Both the position numbers and the translations under genes were made by a program. From NCBI GenBank assembly GCA_030686995.1, contig CM060709.1, forward strand, positions 308,054,857 through 308,118,856: a DNA stretch of 64,000 nt, given 5' to 3'. This DNA comes from Artemisia argyi. Taxonomy: Eukaryota; Streptophyta; Magnoliopsida; Asterales; Asteraceae. This document shows positions 1 through 11,500 of this stretch, one piece after another (the stretch's first letter is position 1; the number at the start of each line of letters is the position of its first letter). Below the pieces are notes generated by a model that saw only the letters and a program-made list of their open reading frames with translations, had not been told where the DNA came from and did not search any database.

Positions 1-158
1 CGATCATTGCAGTCCAGGAATTGAAGTCATGTTATTTGCAAGATAGTACGTTCCAGAAGAGAGATGTCTTACGCATACGGCACAAGACATGGAAAGAAAA
101 CGGTTCATAGGCTTGATAATGGTTACCATGACGCTGCAAGAAGAGAAGCCAAAAGAAG

Positions 159-818
159 ATGTGGAAGGAAGCAGTTGGACTGCAGAAAAATAGAGACCCA
201 CAAGGCTTGCAGGGTGTGGACAGGGTCTACACAGTATGGAGCAGTTAGGAATGGAACACAAGAACAAGTAATGGACATATTTTGGTGTTAGGATGGATCA
301 CATGAAGATGACAAGAACAAGGACGATCATCCATGGAACAAAAGAAGGCAAATGAACATGATAGACATGACATGATAGCGAGGCGATCAAATACAGAAAA
401 ATAAAAGAAGAAGCAAGGCTGCAAATTGGGATGAACAAGAACAGAGTAAAGATTATGATGTCTTGATTAGGGGAGTGAATGTTGGCATTGAATTTAATCA
501 AGAATCATAAGTCCTTGAAAGTAGAAGGACCAATAGTGTAGGATAGAAAGTTAGTAACTGTATTTTCTGTAAAGTAGGATGAGATGTGTCGCTTGGAACA
601 TATCTCTTAGGAAAAGTCACATCGGTTCTTAATACCGATTGACATAGTATATATACATATCAATTGTAAACATTTATTAGTGTGGAATATTAATATCAGT
701 ATTCTGTTTATCATAAAAGTATTCCCACCCTCTGTTACAACAAAGAGTCACTGCACAAATCTGTGCATACTCAAACATGTTCATCCATGATTGATCCAAG
801 ATCCGTAGGATCTCAACA
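159..818 (+). other. Possible LTR remnant
   Basis: The stretch has a TATA-like AT-rich motif near 646-655, a hairpin-like GATCC repeat near its right edge, and ends in CTCAACA, the usual right end of a plant copia LTR. A purine run (about 150-168) followed by TG could be a polypurine tract and LTR start. I could not match a 5-bp target duplication and see no pol sequence to the left, so both identity and edges are uncertain. The short ORFs here are not convincing genes. Confidence 0.25.
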
Positions 819-1286
819 AATGGGACAACCGAGCATATTCATATGTTTATGATAGTATATAATGGAGTATTCGATCCCAAGGTCGCGTGCCAATTGAAAG
901 CTTCACTTACTTAGCTATTTATTTTTGCAAAGTCTACAATATTCCTATGGCATATTTTAAATGAGTATATAGACAAAATGGAAAACGGACCAGCGAGAAG
1001 GTAGAAGTACAAGAGCAACAAGTACTAATCCAAAAACAAATACAACTACAACAAGTACTATATGATTTCATTTACAGCGGTCAGCTCGATCATTGCATGT
1101 AATGTCTTCATGAACCATGATAAATCATTCATTCATATATGCAGAGAAAATTATTTTACTACTGAAAGCTATCATATGTCAATTTAAATGACCTTAATTG
1201 CATTTTTGTCTTATTAGTTAGGTATTGCACAATTACAGGGGTGGTCTGAACATGAAAAATCGAGGGGTAGTCTGAAAAATCGGAAT
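819..1286. other. Intergenic, downstream flank of the kinase gene
   Basis: No gene seen. The part from about 1150 to 1290 resembles 15380-15550, the equivalent flank of the second kinase copy (same run around AAAGCTATCATATGTCAAT). The two kinase loci were therefore duplicated together with flanking DNA. Confidence 0.5.
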
Positions 1287-1291
1287 TCAAC

Positions 1292-1338
<47 letters not shown>

Positions 1339-2402
1339 TTTTCTGAAAAGGGATGGGAATTGAGCAAAATACCTGAGCTTTCCCGAGAAGACGGAAAGAG
1401 AAACGTATGTAACTTTTTACCAAATATTTTTATGTCTTTAGTTTTCTCTTGTGAGGCTAGGATAGATTCAAGACCCATCACAAGCTGGGCCATTGTAGGC
1501 CGTTGCTTCGGACTGCTATGCAAACACCTGTCAGCTAGTTGTGCAAACTCCTTTAAACATTTAGAAGATATACTCCCCCTTAAATTCCAATCAACAATTT
1601 GTTTGACCCTGCCTTCTTTAACCGAGTCTTGTGCCCATACTGCTAAACTACATTGTTCCTCATCAATACTTGTATATACTGCTTTTTTCCCGCACAAGAC
1701 TTCAAATAGTACCACCCCAAATGCATAGACATCAGACTTTCGAGTCAACTTACCCGTGTAGAAGTAATTTGGATCTAGATATCCAAATGTACCTCTTACC
1801 ATTGTGTTAACATAAGTGGAAGGCTGATTTGTGGGACCTATCTTGGATAAGCCAAAGTCCGATATCTTAGCAGCCCAACTGTGATCTAACAATATATTTG
1901 AGCTTTTAACATCTCTATGTATAACTCCAAGGTTTATACCCGTACCAGTGTGTAAGTAATCTAAGCCACGAGCAGCTCCTATGCATATTTTGATTCTTCT
2001 AACCCATGTCAGATTCTGATATTTATGGAGACAATCTGCAAGAGTTCCATAAGGCATGTACTCATAAATAAGGATCATCTCTTGGCCATCATTGCAGTAG
2101 CCAATCAAAGACACCAAGTGGCAGTGCCTTAACTTCGACAGCACCTCAACTTCAGCCCAAAACTCTATAGCTCCTTGATTAGAAGTTGATTCCAGCCGCT
2201 TAATAGCAGCATCCACGCGATATGAGCCATTAGAGACGGTCCCTTTGTACACCTTGCCAAAACCTCCACGTCCAATAACTAATGACTCATCAAAGTCATG
2301 TGTTGCTAGCTGAATCTCAGAAAATGTAAACTGGCGGCACGTTTGTATCGACTCTAAGGATAAGGAGGATTGAGCATCTTGGCTGGAGGATGGAAATGAC
2401 AT
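1287..2402 (-). CDS. FERONIA-like (CrRLK1L-type) cytoplasmic protein kinase, copy 1
   Basis: Intronless 371-residue protein that is essentially one Ser/Thr kinase domain with no signal peptide, ectodomain or membrane segment, so it would act as a cytoplasmic RLCK. Visible motifs: glycine loop GRGGFGKV (45-51), ATP lysine in AAIK (Lys68), HRDVKSSN (162-169), DFG (182-184) and GTFGYLDPNY (204-213), all intact. The sequence resembles kinase domains of FERONIA/CrRLK1L proteins, in particular expanded Asteraceae copies (memory, not a search). The start is set by the MSFP Met, shared with copy 2 at 17066. The C-terminus is odd: relative to copy 2 it has no stop after the GIL(L/F)N motif and reads into an ATT microsatellite, ending in about 14 isoleucines. 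Possibly active, role unknown. Confidence 0.8.
1296..1338. repeat. (ATT)n microsatellite, coding for poly-Ile
   Basis: About 14 ATT units. On the minus strand it is read as the isoleucine tail of the kinase ORF, so copy-number changes would change tail length without shifting frame. Confidence 0.9.
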
Positions 2403-3025
2403 AGTCTTGAGTTAGAAAGAGAGAGTGAATAACATCTCAGAATTCATTTATCTACATCTATATGGTCATACATTTAAATATTTAAATCAGTTATCAGCAA
2501 CCATGTTTTTGATAGATACTTCTTTTTAAACTAAAGAAATATGCAGGGCCCAGCCAACACGGCATTTGATGGTTTACTTTGTCATTTTATCTGTATTATT
2601 TTTGTTGAAATGACTAGATCACAGCTCAGATTGGTAGTTGGAGCAGGGGTTCTACGAAATACGATATAACAAGGGAGCTAGCAGTGACCGCGCTTTGCGG
2701 CAGGTTGAAAGAAAATAACATTCTAAGAAATTTGTTACGTATATTATATGTCTAGCTTAATATATGCATATATTTGATCATTATCTTTCGTACCAGATTG
2801 GTATAACTCGTACATGTTGCCAAAGGCCATTGACTTTCATTTGTTTGAGACCCGAACACTAACCAACACGCATCACCATTGACTTTCATTATAATCCTTC
2901 ATCATGTATCACCAATATCAAGTTCATATTTTGAAAAAAGTTAAAAGATAAAATGTTATGTGTAAGAAGTTTGTGTGGCTAAATTTTGAAACACGGGACT
3001 AGAGGGACCATTTGTGTCACAACTC
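2403..3025. other. Upstream region of kinase copy 1
   Basis: No gene seen. The part near 2540-2680 resembles 17215-17275 upstream of kinase copy 2 (shared GGGCCCAGC/GGACCCAGC and ACGATATA stretches), again pointing to a duplicated segment that includes the promoter. Confidence 0.4.
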
Positions 3026-3415
3026 TAAACTCCCACAAGGTGTCACAACCTAAATCCCACCAAATGTGCCTTGTCGTTCTTCCCCGTTGGCCTCCTCCCC
3101 GTGCCGACGAAGAGCTGAGCTTCTGACGCGAGTTGCTGACATTTCCACCTTCTTCTTTTTTTTCCTTTGAATATTAGTTGTATAATTTGATTTTCAAATG
3201 CACGTTTATATTTGTGAAAGTAATATGTATTTGTAGTTTCAAATAGATAGTTTTTTTTAAGAATGTAATGTGTAAATGCTAATGCAACTAACTTAAACAT
3301 AGGATTGAAATAACTTGAAACAACATACAATTATTTTACAAATACGATAACAGCATTAAACTAAGAAACGGAAATTAAAAACCATAAACTACCATACGAT
3401 AATAAAAACTACGAT

Positions 3416-3874
3416 TCAATAAAATGAATCATCAGACACATAGCCCTCGTGACTCGAATAAGAGGCACTTGAATCGTCCTCACTCGATGGCACAGGTGGA
3501 AGTCCTTGAGCCCATCGCCATTCTGCTCGTCTGTTCTTCCGATCCTGATTCCCTTTGAGGTACGCCTGACGCTCCCTTTCCTGACGGGCTTGCTCAGCTT
3601 CAAACTCCAAAACGACTTGCATATCCAGCTCATACTGTTCTTCCTCAGTCAACTGACGAATGACGGGTTGGTTTTCAGGTGGAAAGTTTGGTGGTTGATT
3701 GTTTGGTGGTGGTATGTTTTCTGGTGGAAACATAACTGCTGGTGGAGTTGGAGGTGGTGGGTTGTCATATTGGAACACCGGAAACAGATCTTCTGGCGGT
3801 GTGTTTTGTAGGGAATTGTCTTCAGGTGGTGTGTTATAAACCGATGCGTTTTCAGGTGATGCGTTGTGAGACAT
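3416..3874 (-). CDS. Proline-rich acidic-tailed ORF inside the Harbinger-like element
   Basis: The ORF opens at 3952, but the MSHNASPEN Met at 3874 is the likelier start, giving about 152 residues. The first half is rich in Pro, Asn and Glu (repeated PPEN/PPED motifs). The middle is a charged, probably helical stretch (about 87-125: LTEEEQYELDMQ followed by many Glu/Arg). The C-terminal tail is Ser/Asp/Tyr-rich and ends DDSFY. No enzymatic motif and no membrane segment. It faces away from the SANT-like fragment. It may be an accessory transposon protein; no function can be assigned. Confidence 0.4.
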   Translation of the reverse strand: MSHNASPENASVYNTPPEDNSLQNTPPEDLFPVFQYDNPPPPTPPAVMFPPENIPPPNNQPPNFPPENQPVIRQLTEEEQYELDMQVVLEFEAEQARQERERQAYLKGNQDRKNRRAEWRWAQGLPPVPSSEDDSSASYSSHEGYVSDDSFY

Positions 3875-3984
3875 TGTGTTGGAAGAACAAAGGAGAATTC
3901 TTTGATGATTGTGGGTGTGAATTGTGTGTGTATTCAGATTTTGAATATGCATTTATAGAATGATTTTTGGAAGTATCCTGCTCT

Positions 3985-4118
3985 CAAGTTTGAATTCAAA
4001 TTTAAAATTACCCCGCCCTCTATTTTGAATTCAAAATTTCAAATTATCCCGCCCTCTGTTTTGAATTCAAAATTTCAAATTACCCCGCCCTCTGTTTTGA
4101 ATTCAAAATTTGAAATGT
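3985..4118. repeat. Tandem repeat, about 46-bp unit, 3 copies
   Basis: Three consecutive units built around CCCGCCCTCTGTTTTGAATT followed by an AAAATTTCAAATTA tract. A related CCCGCTCAG-type unit recurs at about 4560-4660. Confidence 0.75.
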
Positions 4119-4404
4119 ATCCCACTTCAATTAAACCTCTATTTATACCATGCAATATCATTCAATTTTACACACACTACAATATTTACACCATTTTACA
4201 ATGACAAACCGTTGGTCAATGGAAGAAGAATACGTGCTAGCTACCATTTGGCTTGAAGTTCACGATTCTACAGACGTTGTGAATGAACGTTCCTTTTGGA
4301 ATTAAGTTATAGAAAGGTTCAACAATCAAAGTGATGGTCCGCACCGTAATAAAAATAGTATTACGGCTCTATGGATTAGATGCGTAGTTGTGTTTTATGT
4401 TAAC

Positions 4405-4482
4405 TATTTCTGTATCGCGTCTATTTCTTTTCCGTATCGTGTGTATTTCTTTACCGTATCGTGTCTATTTCTTTTCCGTGTT
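4405..4482. repeat. Short tandem repeat with CCGTATCGTGT units
   Basis: Three to four imperfect units of about 24 bp with the pattern CGTATCGTGT then CTATTTCTTTT. No coding role seen. Confidence 0.6.
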
Positions 4483-4737
4483 GTTGTACTGTTGTGTAAT
4501 GTTCCGTATTGTTGTAACCGCCCTTTTATGTGAATTTGAATTTTCAATTTGAATTCTAAATTATCCCGCTCAGATGAAATTTGAATTTTGAATTTGCACA
4601 CGTTTTTATTGTTTTATTTAAAATTTTGAAATTCGAAATTTTAAAATTATCCCGCTCAGGTATTTCTGTTTCGTTTGTGATGTTATGTCAGTTTAAGTAT
4701 TTTCGTGTCGTATCGTTTTTTTTCCCGCAAATCGTAT

Positions 4738-4738
<1 letters not shown>

Positions 4739-4774
<36 letters not shown>
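4739..4774. repeat. Poly(T) tract
   Basis: Over 30 consecutive T. No LINE 3' end is recognisable next to it. Confidence 0.9.
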
Positions 4775-5034
4775 CGTATTGTAACTTTTTAATTTGGATG
4801 AAATAAAATTAATATTTTGTGTTATTTTTAAGTATTTGTGAAATGAATTTAATTTATTTAATGAAATGAATAAAAAAATAAAGGTGTAAGTGGTGGGGCC
4901 CTAATGGGGAAGCTGAGGGATGTTGTTTGGTGAGGAGGGGTTTGTTGTGAAGAGTTGAAGTTGAGGTGTTGGGTGATGTAGCACACGTGGGACCCGAATG
5001 AGGAGGTAAAACTTATTGACTACACCTTGTGCTC

Positions 5035-5827
5035 TTATAACTATCTAGGACTTTGTTAACTTTCATAAAGTTCCATGTTTTTGCAGTGTTGAGTATGCAT
5101 CAATGCATGTGACGAACCCAAGCCAAGAGAAAGACTGAGACATATTTTGTGGAATAATTTGATCAATTAAAGTGTGTAATCATCAAGCTCTAAGTCCTAA
5201 ATACCATTCTCTATCAAGTAATATGCCTAAGTTGTAATAATCTTGTGTTTTAATTAGGGTTTATGAATGATGAAATTGGAGATATTGGTTAAATTGGAGT
5301 TTTGAGTTAAATTAGTATGTTAATAAGTTAAAGGGTGAAGTTCCTATAATGATTTGGGATGATTTAGTAATTTTGCTTAATTGGAAATAACGGGGTTTTT
5401 CTAATGATCATGCTTAATCAAATAATGACGTGCTTGGGATAAAGGAGGGATTCATATGATCACATTGTTGATCTTGTGTATGAAGGATAATGGGTAATAA
5501 GTTTAGAAAATAGATAATGGATATACTTGTTATAGTTGAAATAGTATGCTAAATATGAATTTAATTGCATATAGGAACCAAGCGATAGAGATTGACATTG
5601 CAAAATCGATTTAGTTACGGATTTGAAATATCAAATTCAAACTCCTCAGTCAAACAATCATGCACAAATATGTGAACTTTTCTCGATTGCTAGGATTACA
5701 AAATGGCCCCAAAATTATATTAATAATCAATGTAATGTATTACATAATGGACTAGATTATTTCAAGGCCCTATGAAGTACTCCGTATTGGCCTTGTGCCG
5801 GCTACACACCCTGTACATGCATGCTAA
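5035..5827. other. Intergenic, nothing recognised
   Basis: AT-rich, no ORF, repeat or RNA gene that I can support. Confidence 0.5.
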
Positions 5828-7668
5828 TCATCGGCCCTCAAACTCTTCATCAGTTGAATAATGAGCATCGCTTGGATATATCTCCTCTTCACCAACATCT
5901 AAATTATTTCCACTATGCATCGGCTGTTTGGGGACAGGGAGATTGATAGTCGAGGTGCCAAGCAACATGCCAACAACCTCTTCCATTGTTGGCCTTTCCT
6001 TAGGAAGATCTTGTATACACAACAATCCAATGTGGATAACTCTTTTCATGACTGTTGAATCAACATTAGTATTAATTCTAAGATCAACTATATTTGAATA
6101 TGTTCCTTTCACCCAATTGCTCCAAACCTACATTAATTAGTTCAACAAACATGTCAGTAGCTACAATTTATAAGCATTTTCCCCTATTATTATTTCTGCA
6201 TTTTCCACACTCACATCACAATTGTCACATATTATATGAAAGAGAAGAATATATAATTAATAACTAAAATACTTTACCACAGTTTAGACATTCTTTTCAG
6301 ATAAATGAGAAGTACAGTACTAAAAAAGGTCGGGCTTGCTTTGATATTAAAATCCATGTCATCGTTATGTTACATGATATTGATTTGAAAAAGTAGGAAT
6401 GCTTTTACTTTTGGAAAATGGATCACACAAAAACAATTCTACCATCATAGAATCTAATCATACTTACAATTTCTCGAAATTGGTTGTTGATTCCGTGAAT
6501 ATACTCGCGTATTCTATGCCCACTCAGAGTTTCCAGAACTACCACACCAAAACTATAGACATCAGTCTTAGCTGACAGATGACCATCTATACCATATTCT
6601 GGAGCCATGTATCCACTGTCACGTATGCAATGCAGGTATTAGTAATGACCAACACTATATAATATCATAATATCAGAAAAGAAGGCAGAGAAACACAAAT
6701 TTGAATAGAGATTAAAACCATATTATTAACGTAGAATCTTTCTTTGAAATGTACAGACTTATATACTGACATGTTATATATTCCCAAATCTGAAAAGGAT
6801 CCGCAAATAAGATTCAGACGGTTTTATCAATGAATGTTTATGTACTTACGAGGTTCCAATTATTTTCTGAGTGGCTTCGAAATCATCCTCAGTTTTTGTA
6901 TAACCTTTTGCCAACTTGAAATTTAATAATTTTAGGTTCATTCGTGCATCTAAAAGAATGTTTGAAGGTTTGACATCACGATGTATGATCGGACTCGGAG
7001 CATGCTGTTGAAGGTAAAAAAGTGCCCTTGCAACACCTACTAATATTTTGTACCTCTCATCCCAGCCCAAGAGAGCACAATCAGGATCTGCAAAATACAT
7101 GCTTGACAAGGTTTAGTCTCAAACATATAATCTTAAAAACTATCACTAGGTATACATGCAGTTTTAATATCGAAATGTACCAAATAATAAGCTACTCAAG
7201 GTTGCATAGGGTGCAAAGTCATAGATGAGGTATGTGCCTGTTCCTTTAATGCAATATCCAACCAACTGAATCAAATTCTCATGTTCTACCTGTACAAGTA
7301 TCGACACTTCATTGATACATTCTTCAGTACTACGATGAGAAGAAACTTCAGGAGGTCCAGAAATTGCAATATCTTGTCCATTCTTTAGCTTCCCCTGAAT
7401 AAGAAACAAAGTGGGAGTATATACATAGCAAAACTTGAATAACATACTTTTTTCTAACACGCACATTACTTAAAAAAAAAACATTTAGTTAGATTTCTGA
7501 TTATGGATACCTTGTAGATGTAACCATGCGGACCATTTGTTGAAATTTTTGTTGCAAAGCTTTCTGTTGCAACACTGATGGTATCAAAATCAAACCGACG
7601 TAACATTTGGTTTTCACCTCCGACAGTACGAAGGAACATTTCCAATGATATTAAGTTTCTACGTTCAT
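5828..7668 (-). pseudogene. Receptor-kinase-like remnant with degenerate catalytic motifs
   Basis: Five exons with good GT-AG junctions encode most of a plant receptor-like kinase domain: 7668-7511, 7394-7181, 7087-6850, 6615-6468 and 6127-5828. Splice phases agree, and no frameshift or internal stop was seen. HRDVKPSN and APEYG are present and the C-terminal lobe (GLLCIQ...RPTM) is normal for CRK/DUF26-like kinases. Two essential positions are lost: the ATP lysine of VAIK (sequence reads IAIS) and DFG (reads NFK). The ectodomain, membrane segment and start codon are absent. The copia element begins 168 bp upstream of the first exon and no missing 5' part is seen beyond it. Either a decaying pseudogene or an expressed pseudokinase fragment; I favour pseudogene. 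Confidence 0.65.
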
Positions 7669-7835
7669 CTACAAGATCAACAAATTTATAATAAGTTGTT
7701 AGAAAGGGACATAAGGGTAATATATCACAGATTAAATATAAATGTAATTACGTAAGTGAACTCATATGATATGATACTACTTACCAGAATGGACCAATTT
7801 CATTCAATTTACAAAACTGGACCAAGCGCACTTAT

Positions 7836-8526
7836 TGTTGGAAAATTTAGTGCACTTGTGGGATTTGTTCACACCTGGTAATGGGCTTGGAGGTACGGAG
7901 TGTACACCCATAAGGTCCCTGAACATCCTGACTCTAATAGTGGTTGGGTAGGATTCTGCTGCTAGTATTGGTTTCCACTGATAGTGGATCCTGCTGCTAT
8001 CGTCAGGATCCTGCTGATAGCAATTCTGCTACTAGTAGCATGACTCTGCTGCTAAGCAGACAATCTGCTGCTAGTGATAAGTGGATCCTGCTGATGATAT
8101 GTAACTGATTTGACCTATTCAAATGGCAGTTACATATACACTTATGACCACGTCTGACTGGTCAAGTAACCATTATTTTAGGCTATAATGGGGATAATTA
8201 TGTGGAGATTAATGGGCCTATTAATTCTCATAATTCCATTTGACCAGCCATGAGTATCTTCCTATAAATAGGAAATCATATTATGCATGAAGGGATATAC
8301 AGAAAATACACAACACTTAAACACGAAGGGTTATTGATTTGTGCCTAAATCACTAACAACATTTGGTCTTATCCCAAGTAGATATTCGTGATACCCAGGC
8401 ACTAGGGTCGAATAGTTTACTTTGGAAAGTGATAACACGATTCCAAGTGATATCCGGTAACCTTAATTGGTACGTAGCTAGGTCTTTGATTATCTCTGCC
8501 CTGATCTGGGCGAATAACCACCAACA
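7836..8526 (+). repeat. Copia 5' LTR (691 bp)
   Basis: TGTTGG...CAACA. A TATAAATA box lies at 8263-8270. A run of CTGCTG/CTGATAG motifs at about 7955-8100 is 77 bp longer than in the 3' LTR; otherwise the two LTRs match closely by eye. Confidence 0.93.
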
Positions 8527-8542
8527 ATCAAAGTAAACTATT
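8411..8542 (+). promoter_or_regulatory. Putative self-complementary primer-binding region
   Basis: No TGG-initiated tRNA primer site follows the LTR. Instead CAAAGTAAACTATT (8529-8542), 2 bases after the LTR end, is perfectly complementary over 14 nt to AATAGTTTACTTTG (8411-8424) inside the LTR. In the RNA these would form a stem at the site where minus-strand synthesis normally starts. Confidence 0.45.
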
Positions 8543-8554
8543 TTGTGATAATCA

Positions 8555-11500
8555 ATGGCTGCTGCTATGAGGCATATGGCTGCTAACTTTTCCAAATTGG
8601 ATAAGTTTGAAGGTGTTGATTTCAGAAGATGCACTTCTTGCTTTCAAGCATGAATGTGGTGTATGTTCTTAGTACTGCCATTCCTGAGGATCATGGAGAT
8701 GATGCTACTGTGGAACAGGTAAGGAAAAGAAGCAAATGGGAGAATGATGACTATGTATGCAGAGGTTTGATTCTCAATGGTATGTCTGATTCTCTCTTTG
8801 ACATTTATCAGAACGTTGAATCTTCCAAAGAACTTTGGGATTCCTTGGATGCCAAATATATGGCTGAGGATGCTTCAAGTAAGAAGTTTCTTGTAAGTAA
8901 TTTCACAAATTACAAAATGACTGATTCAAGACCAGTCATGGAACAATACAATGAACTTCTTGGAATACTTGGAAGGTTTACATAACATAAAATGAACATG
9001 TATGAGGCTATTTCAGTCTCTTGTATCATTGACAAACTCCCTCCTTCTTGGAAAGATTTCAAGCATGCCTTGAAACATAAGAAGGAAGAACTGACACTTG
9101 TTCAGTTGGGTAGTCATTTGCGTATTGAGGATTCCCTCAGGGCGCAAGATAATGACAAGCCAAAGAGTAGCAATGCTACTGGTGCACATGTTGTCAATAT
9201 GGTGGAACATAACAATTCCACCAGGTACAATGACAACAAATGCAAACGTAAACATCAGGATAACACAAGGGCTGATCCTAACAAGAAGGCAACACCTACT
9301 TGTTGGAAATGTGGCAAATCTGGTCACATTAAAAGGGATTGCAAAGGTGTTAAGGTTGGTGGTAAAACCAATGGTTCAGGCACTAGTGGTTCAGGGAGTG
9401 GTGGTTCAGCCAACTCACTGAAAGGTCAGAATATGTTTAATGAATCTCTTCAGGTTTATTATGTTACATATGTATCTGAATCTAACTATGTGCAGGATGA
9501 TGATGTTGCGTGGTGGGTTGACTCTGGAGCAACTGTTCATGTGTGCAAAGATAGAAGATGGTTCAAGACTTACGAGTCACTGAATGATGGTTCTATTCTT
9601 CACATGGGAAATGAGTCAACAGCTTTGGTGCATGGTCGTGGTTGTGTAGATCTTAATTTTAGTTCTGGAAAGATTGTAACTTTGTTTAATGTTATTCATG
9701 TTCCTGATATAAGGAAGAACTTGGTTTCAAGTAGTGTTTTGAATAATCATGGATATAAACAAGTTATCGAATCTGATAAATTTATTTTGTCTAAACATAG
9801 TGTGTTTATTGGTTTTGGCTATTTGTGTAATCAAATGTTCAGGCTGAATGTTGTCACTGACATTGTTAATTCAGCCTTTTTATCAACCTCTAAACTGAAT
9901 GACTCTACCCTGTGGCATGCTAGACTTGGCCATGTACATTTTAAAAGGATGCAAGACATGTCTAAGGATGGGTTAATCCCAGCATTTGACATGGACACTG
10001 AAAAGTGTAAGACTTGCATGTTGACCAAAATTACTAAGAAACCTTTTCATGGTGTAAAACGTGAGACTGAGCTCTTGGAGCTAATACACAGTGACCTATG
10101 TGAATTGCATGCCACTCCCTCTTTGGGGAACAAGAAATACTTTGTGACATTTATTGATGATGCTTCTAGGTTTTGTTATGTCTATCTGTTACATACCAAG
10201 GATGAAGCATTAGATAAATTCAAAGTATTTAAAACTGAAGTTGAGTTGCAACTTGGGTCCCTGATCAAAAGATTCAGGACTGATAGGGGAGGTGAGTACA
10301 TGGATACTCTGTATTTTCAGTCTGTTGGTATAATCCATGAAACGACTGCTCCCTATACTCCTCAACAAAATGGTATCTCTGAAAGGAAGAACAGGGTACT
10401 GAAAGAGATGGTTAATTCCATGTTGTCCTACTCAGGACTGAGTCAAGGGTTCTGGGGTGAAGCTATGTTAACAGCTTGCTATTTACTTAATAGAGTTCCC
10501 AACAAAAGGAACAAGGTTACCCCTTATGAACTCTGGACTAAAAAGAAACCCAACCTGAATTATCTCAGGGTTTGGGGTTGTAGGGCCGTTGTAAGACTCC
10601 CTGATCCAAAGTTAAAAACTTTGGGTGAAAGAGGCATTGAATGCATCTTTGTTGGATATGTTGAGCATTCCAAGGCTTATAGGTTCTATGTTATTGAACC
10701 TAATGAATATGTTTCAATTAACTCAATAATTTAATCAAGGGATGCACCATTTGATGAGAATAGATTCTTATCAGTCCCTAGACCAAGTCAGAGGATTCCT
10801 AATGGAACCGATGACATTGGTGTATCAGAGGTCCCTGATGATTCATCATCTCAGGCCCCTGATGAGGTTGTGGTTCAACAACCTGAACTTGAGCTCAGGA
10901 AGAGCAAAAGGGTCAGGACTCCAAAGTCATTTGGACCTGAGTTTCAATTATACTTGATTGAAGGCTCAAGGAGTGAGGTCTCTGACCAATACTCCTATTG
11001 CTTCATTGTTGAGGATGATCCCAAAACATTTGAAGAAGCAATGAAGTCCCAGGATGTTGCTTTCTGGAAAGAAGCAATAAATGATGAGATTGACTCCATC
11101 ATGGGCAACAACACTTGGGTGTTGGTTGATCTACCACCAGGTTGCAAACCTCTTGGTTGCAAATGGATTTTCAAAAGGAAAATGAAGGTAGATGGAACTA
11201 TTGAAAAGTTCAAGGCTAGATTAGTCATTCAGGGCTTTAAACAAAAGTCAGGGATAGACTACTTTGATACTTATGCCCCTGTGGCCCGTATCAGTACCAT
11301 CAGGCTGCTGATTGCTTTGGCATCAATTTACAATCTGATTATTCATCAGATGGATGTGAAGACAGCTTTCTTGAATGGTGAATTGGATGAGGAGGTTTAT
11401 ATGAACCAACCTCAGGGCTTCATCTTGCCTGGCAATGAAAACAAGCTGTGTAAACTGATTAAGTCTTTATATGGACTGAAACAGGCACCTAAGCAATGGC

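Larger units (their letters stand above)
3030..5034. mobile_element. Harbinger-like DNA transposon remnant, about 2 kb
   Basis: The ends share an inverted CACAAGGTGT motif (3034-3043 and, inverted, about 5022-5031), next to TAA on the left and TTA on the right, the kind of target PIF/Harbinger elements use. Inside, the plus strand at 4201-4380 encodes a degraded Myb/SANT-like segment starting MTNRWSMEEEYVLATIW with an in-frame stop, resembling the DNA-binding ORF1 of Harbinger elements. A proline-rich ORF lies opposite. There is no transposase. The TIRs are short and the TSD is not exact, so edges and family are tentative. Confidence 0.4.

Noticed and set aside
64..291. 75-aa ORF at the left edge
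   Set aside because: Basic and Arg/Lys-rich, but no transposon or host domain could be recognised.
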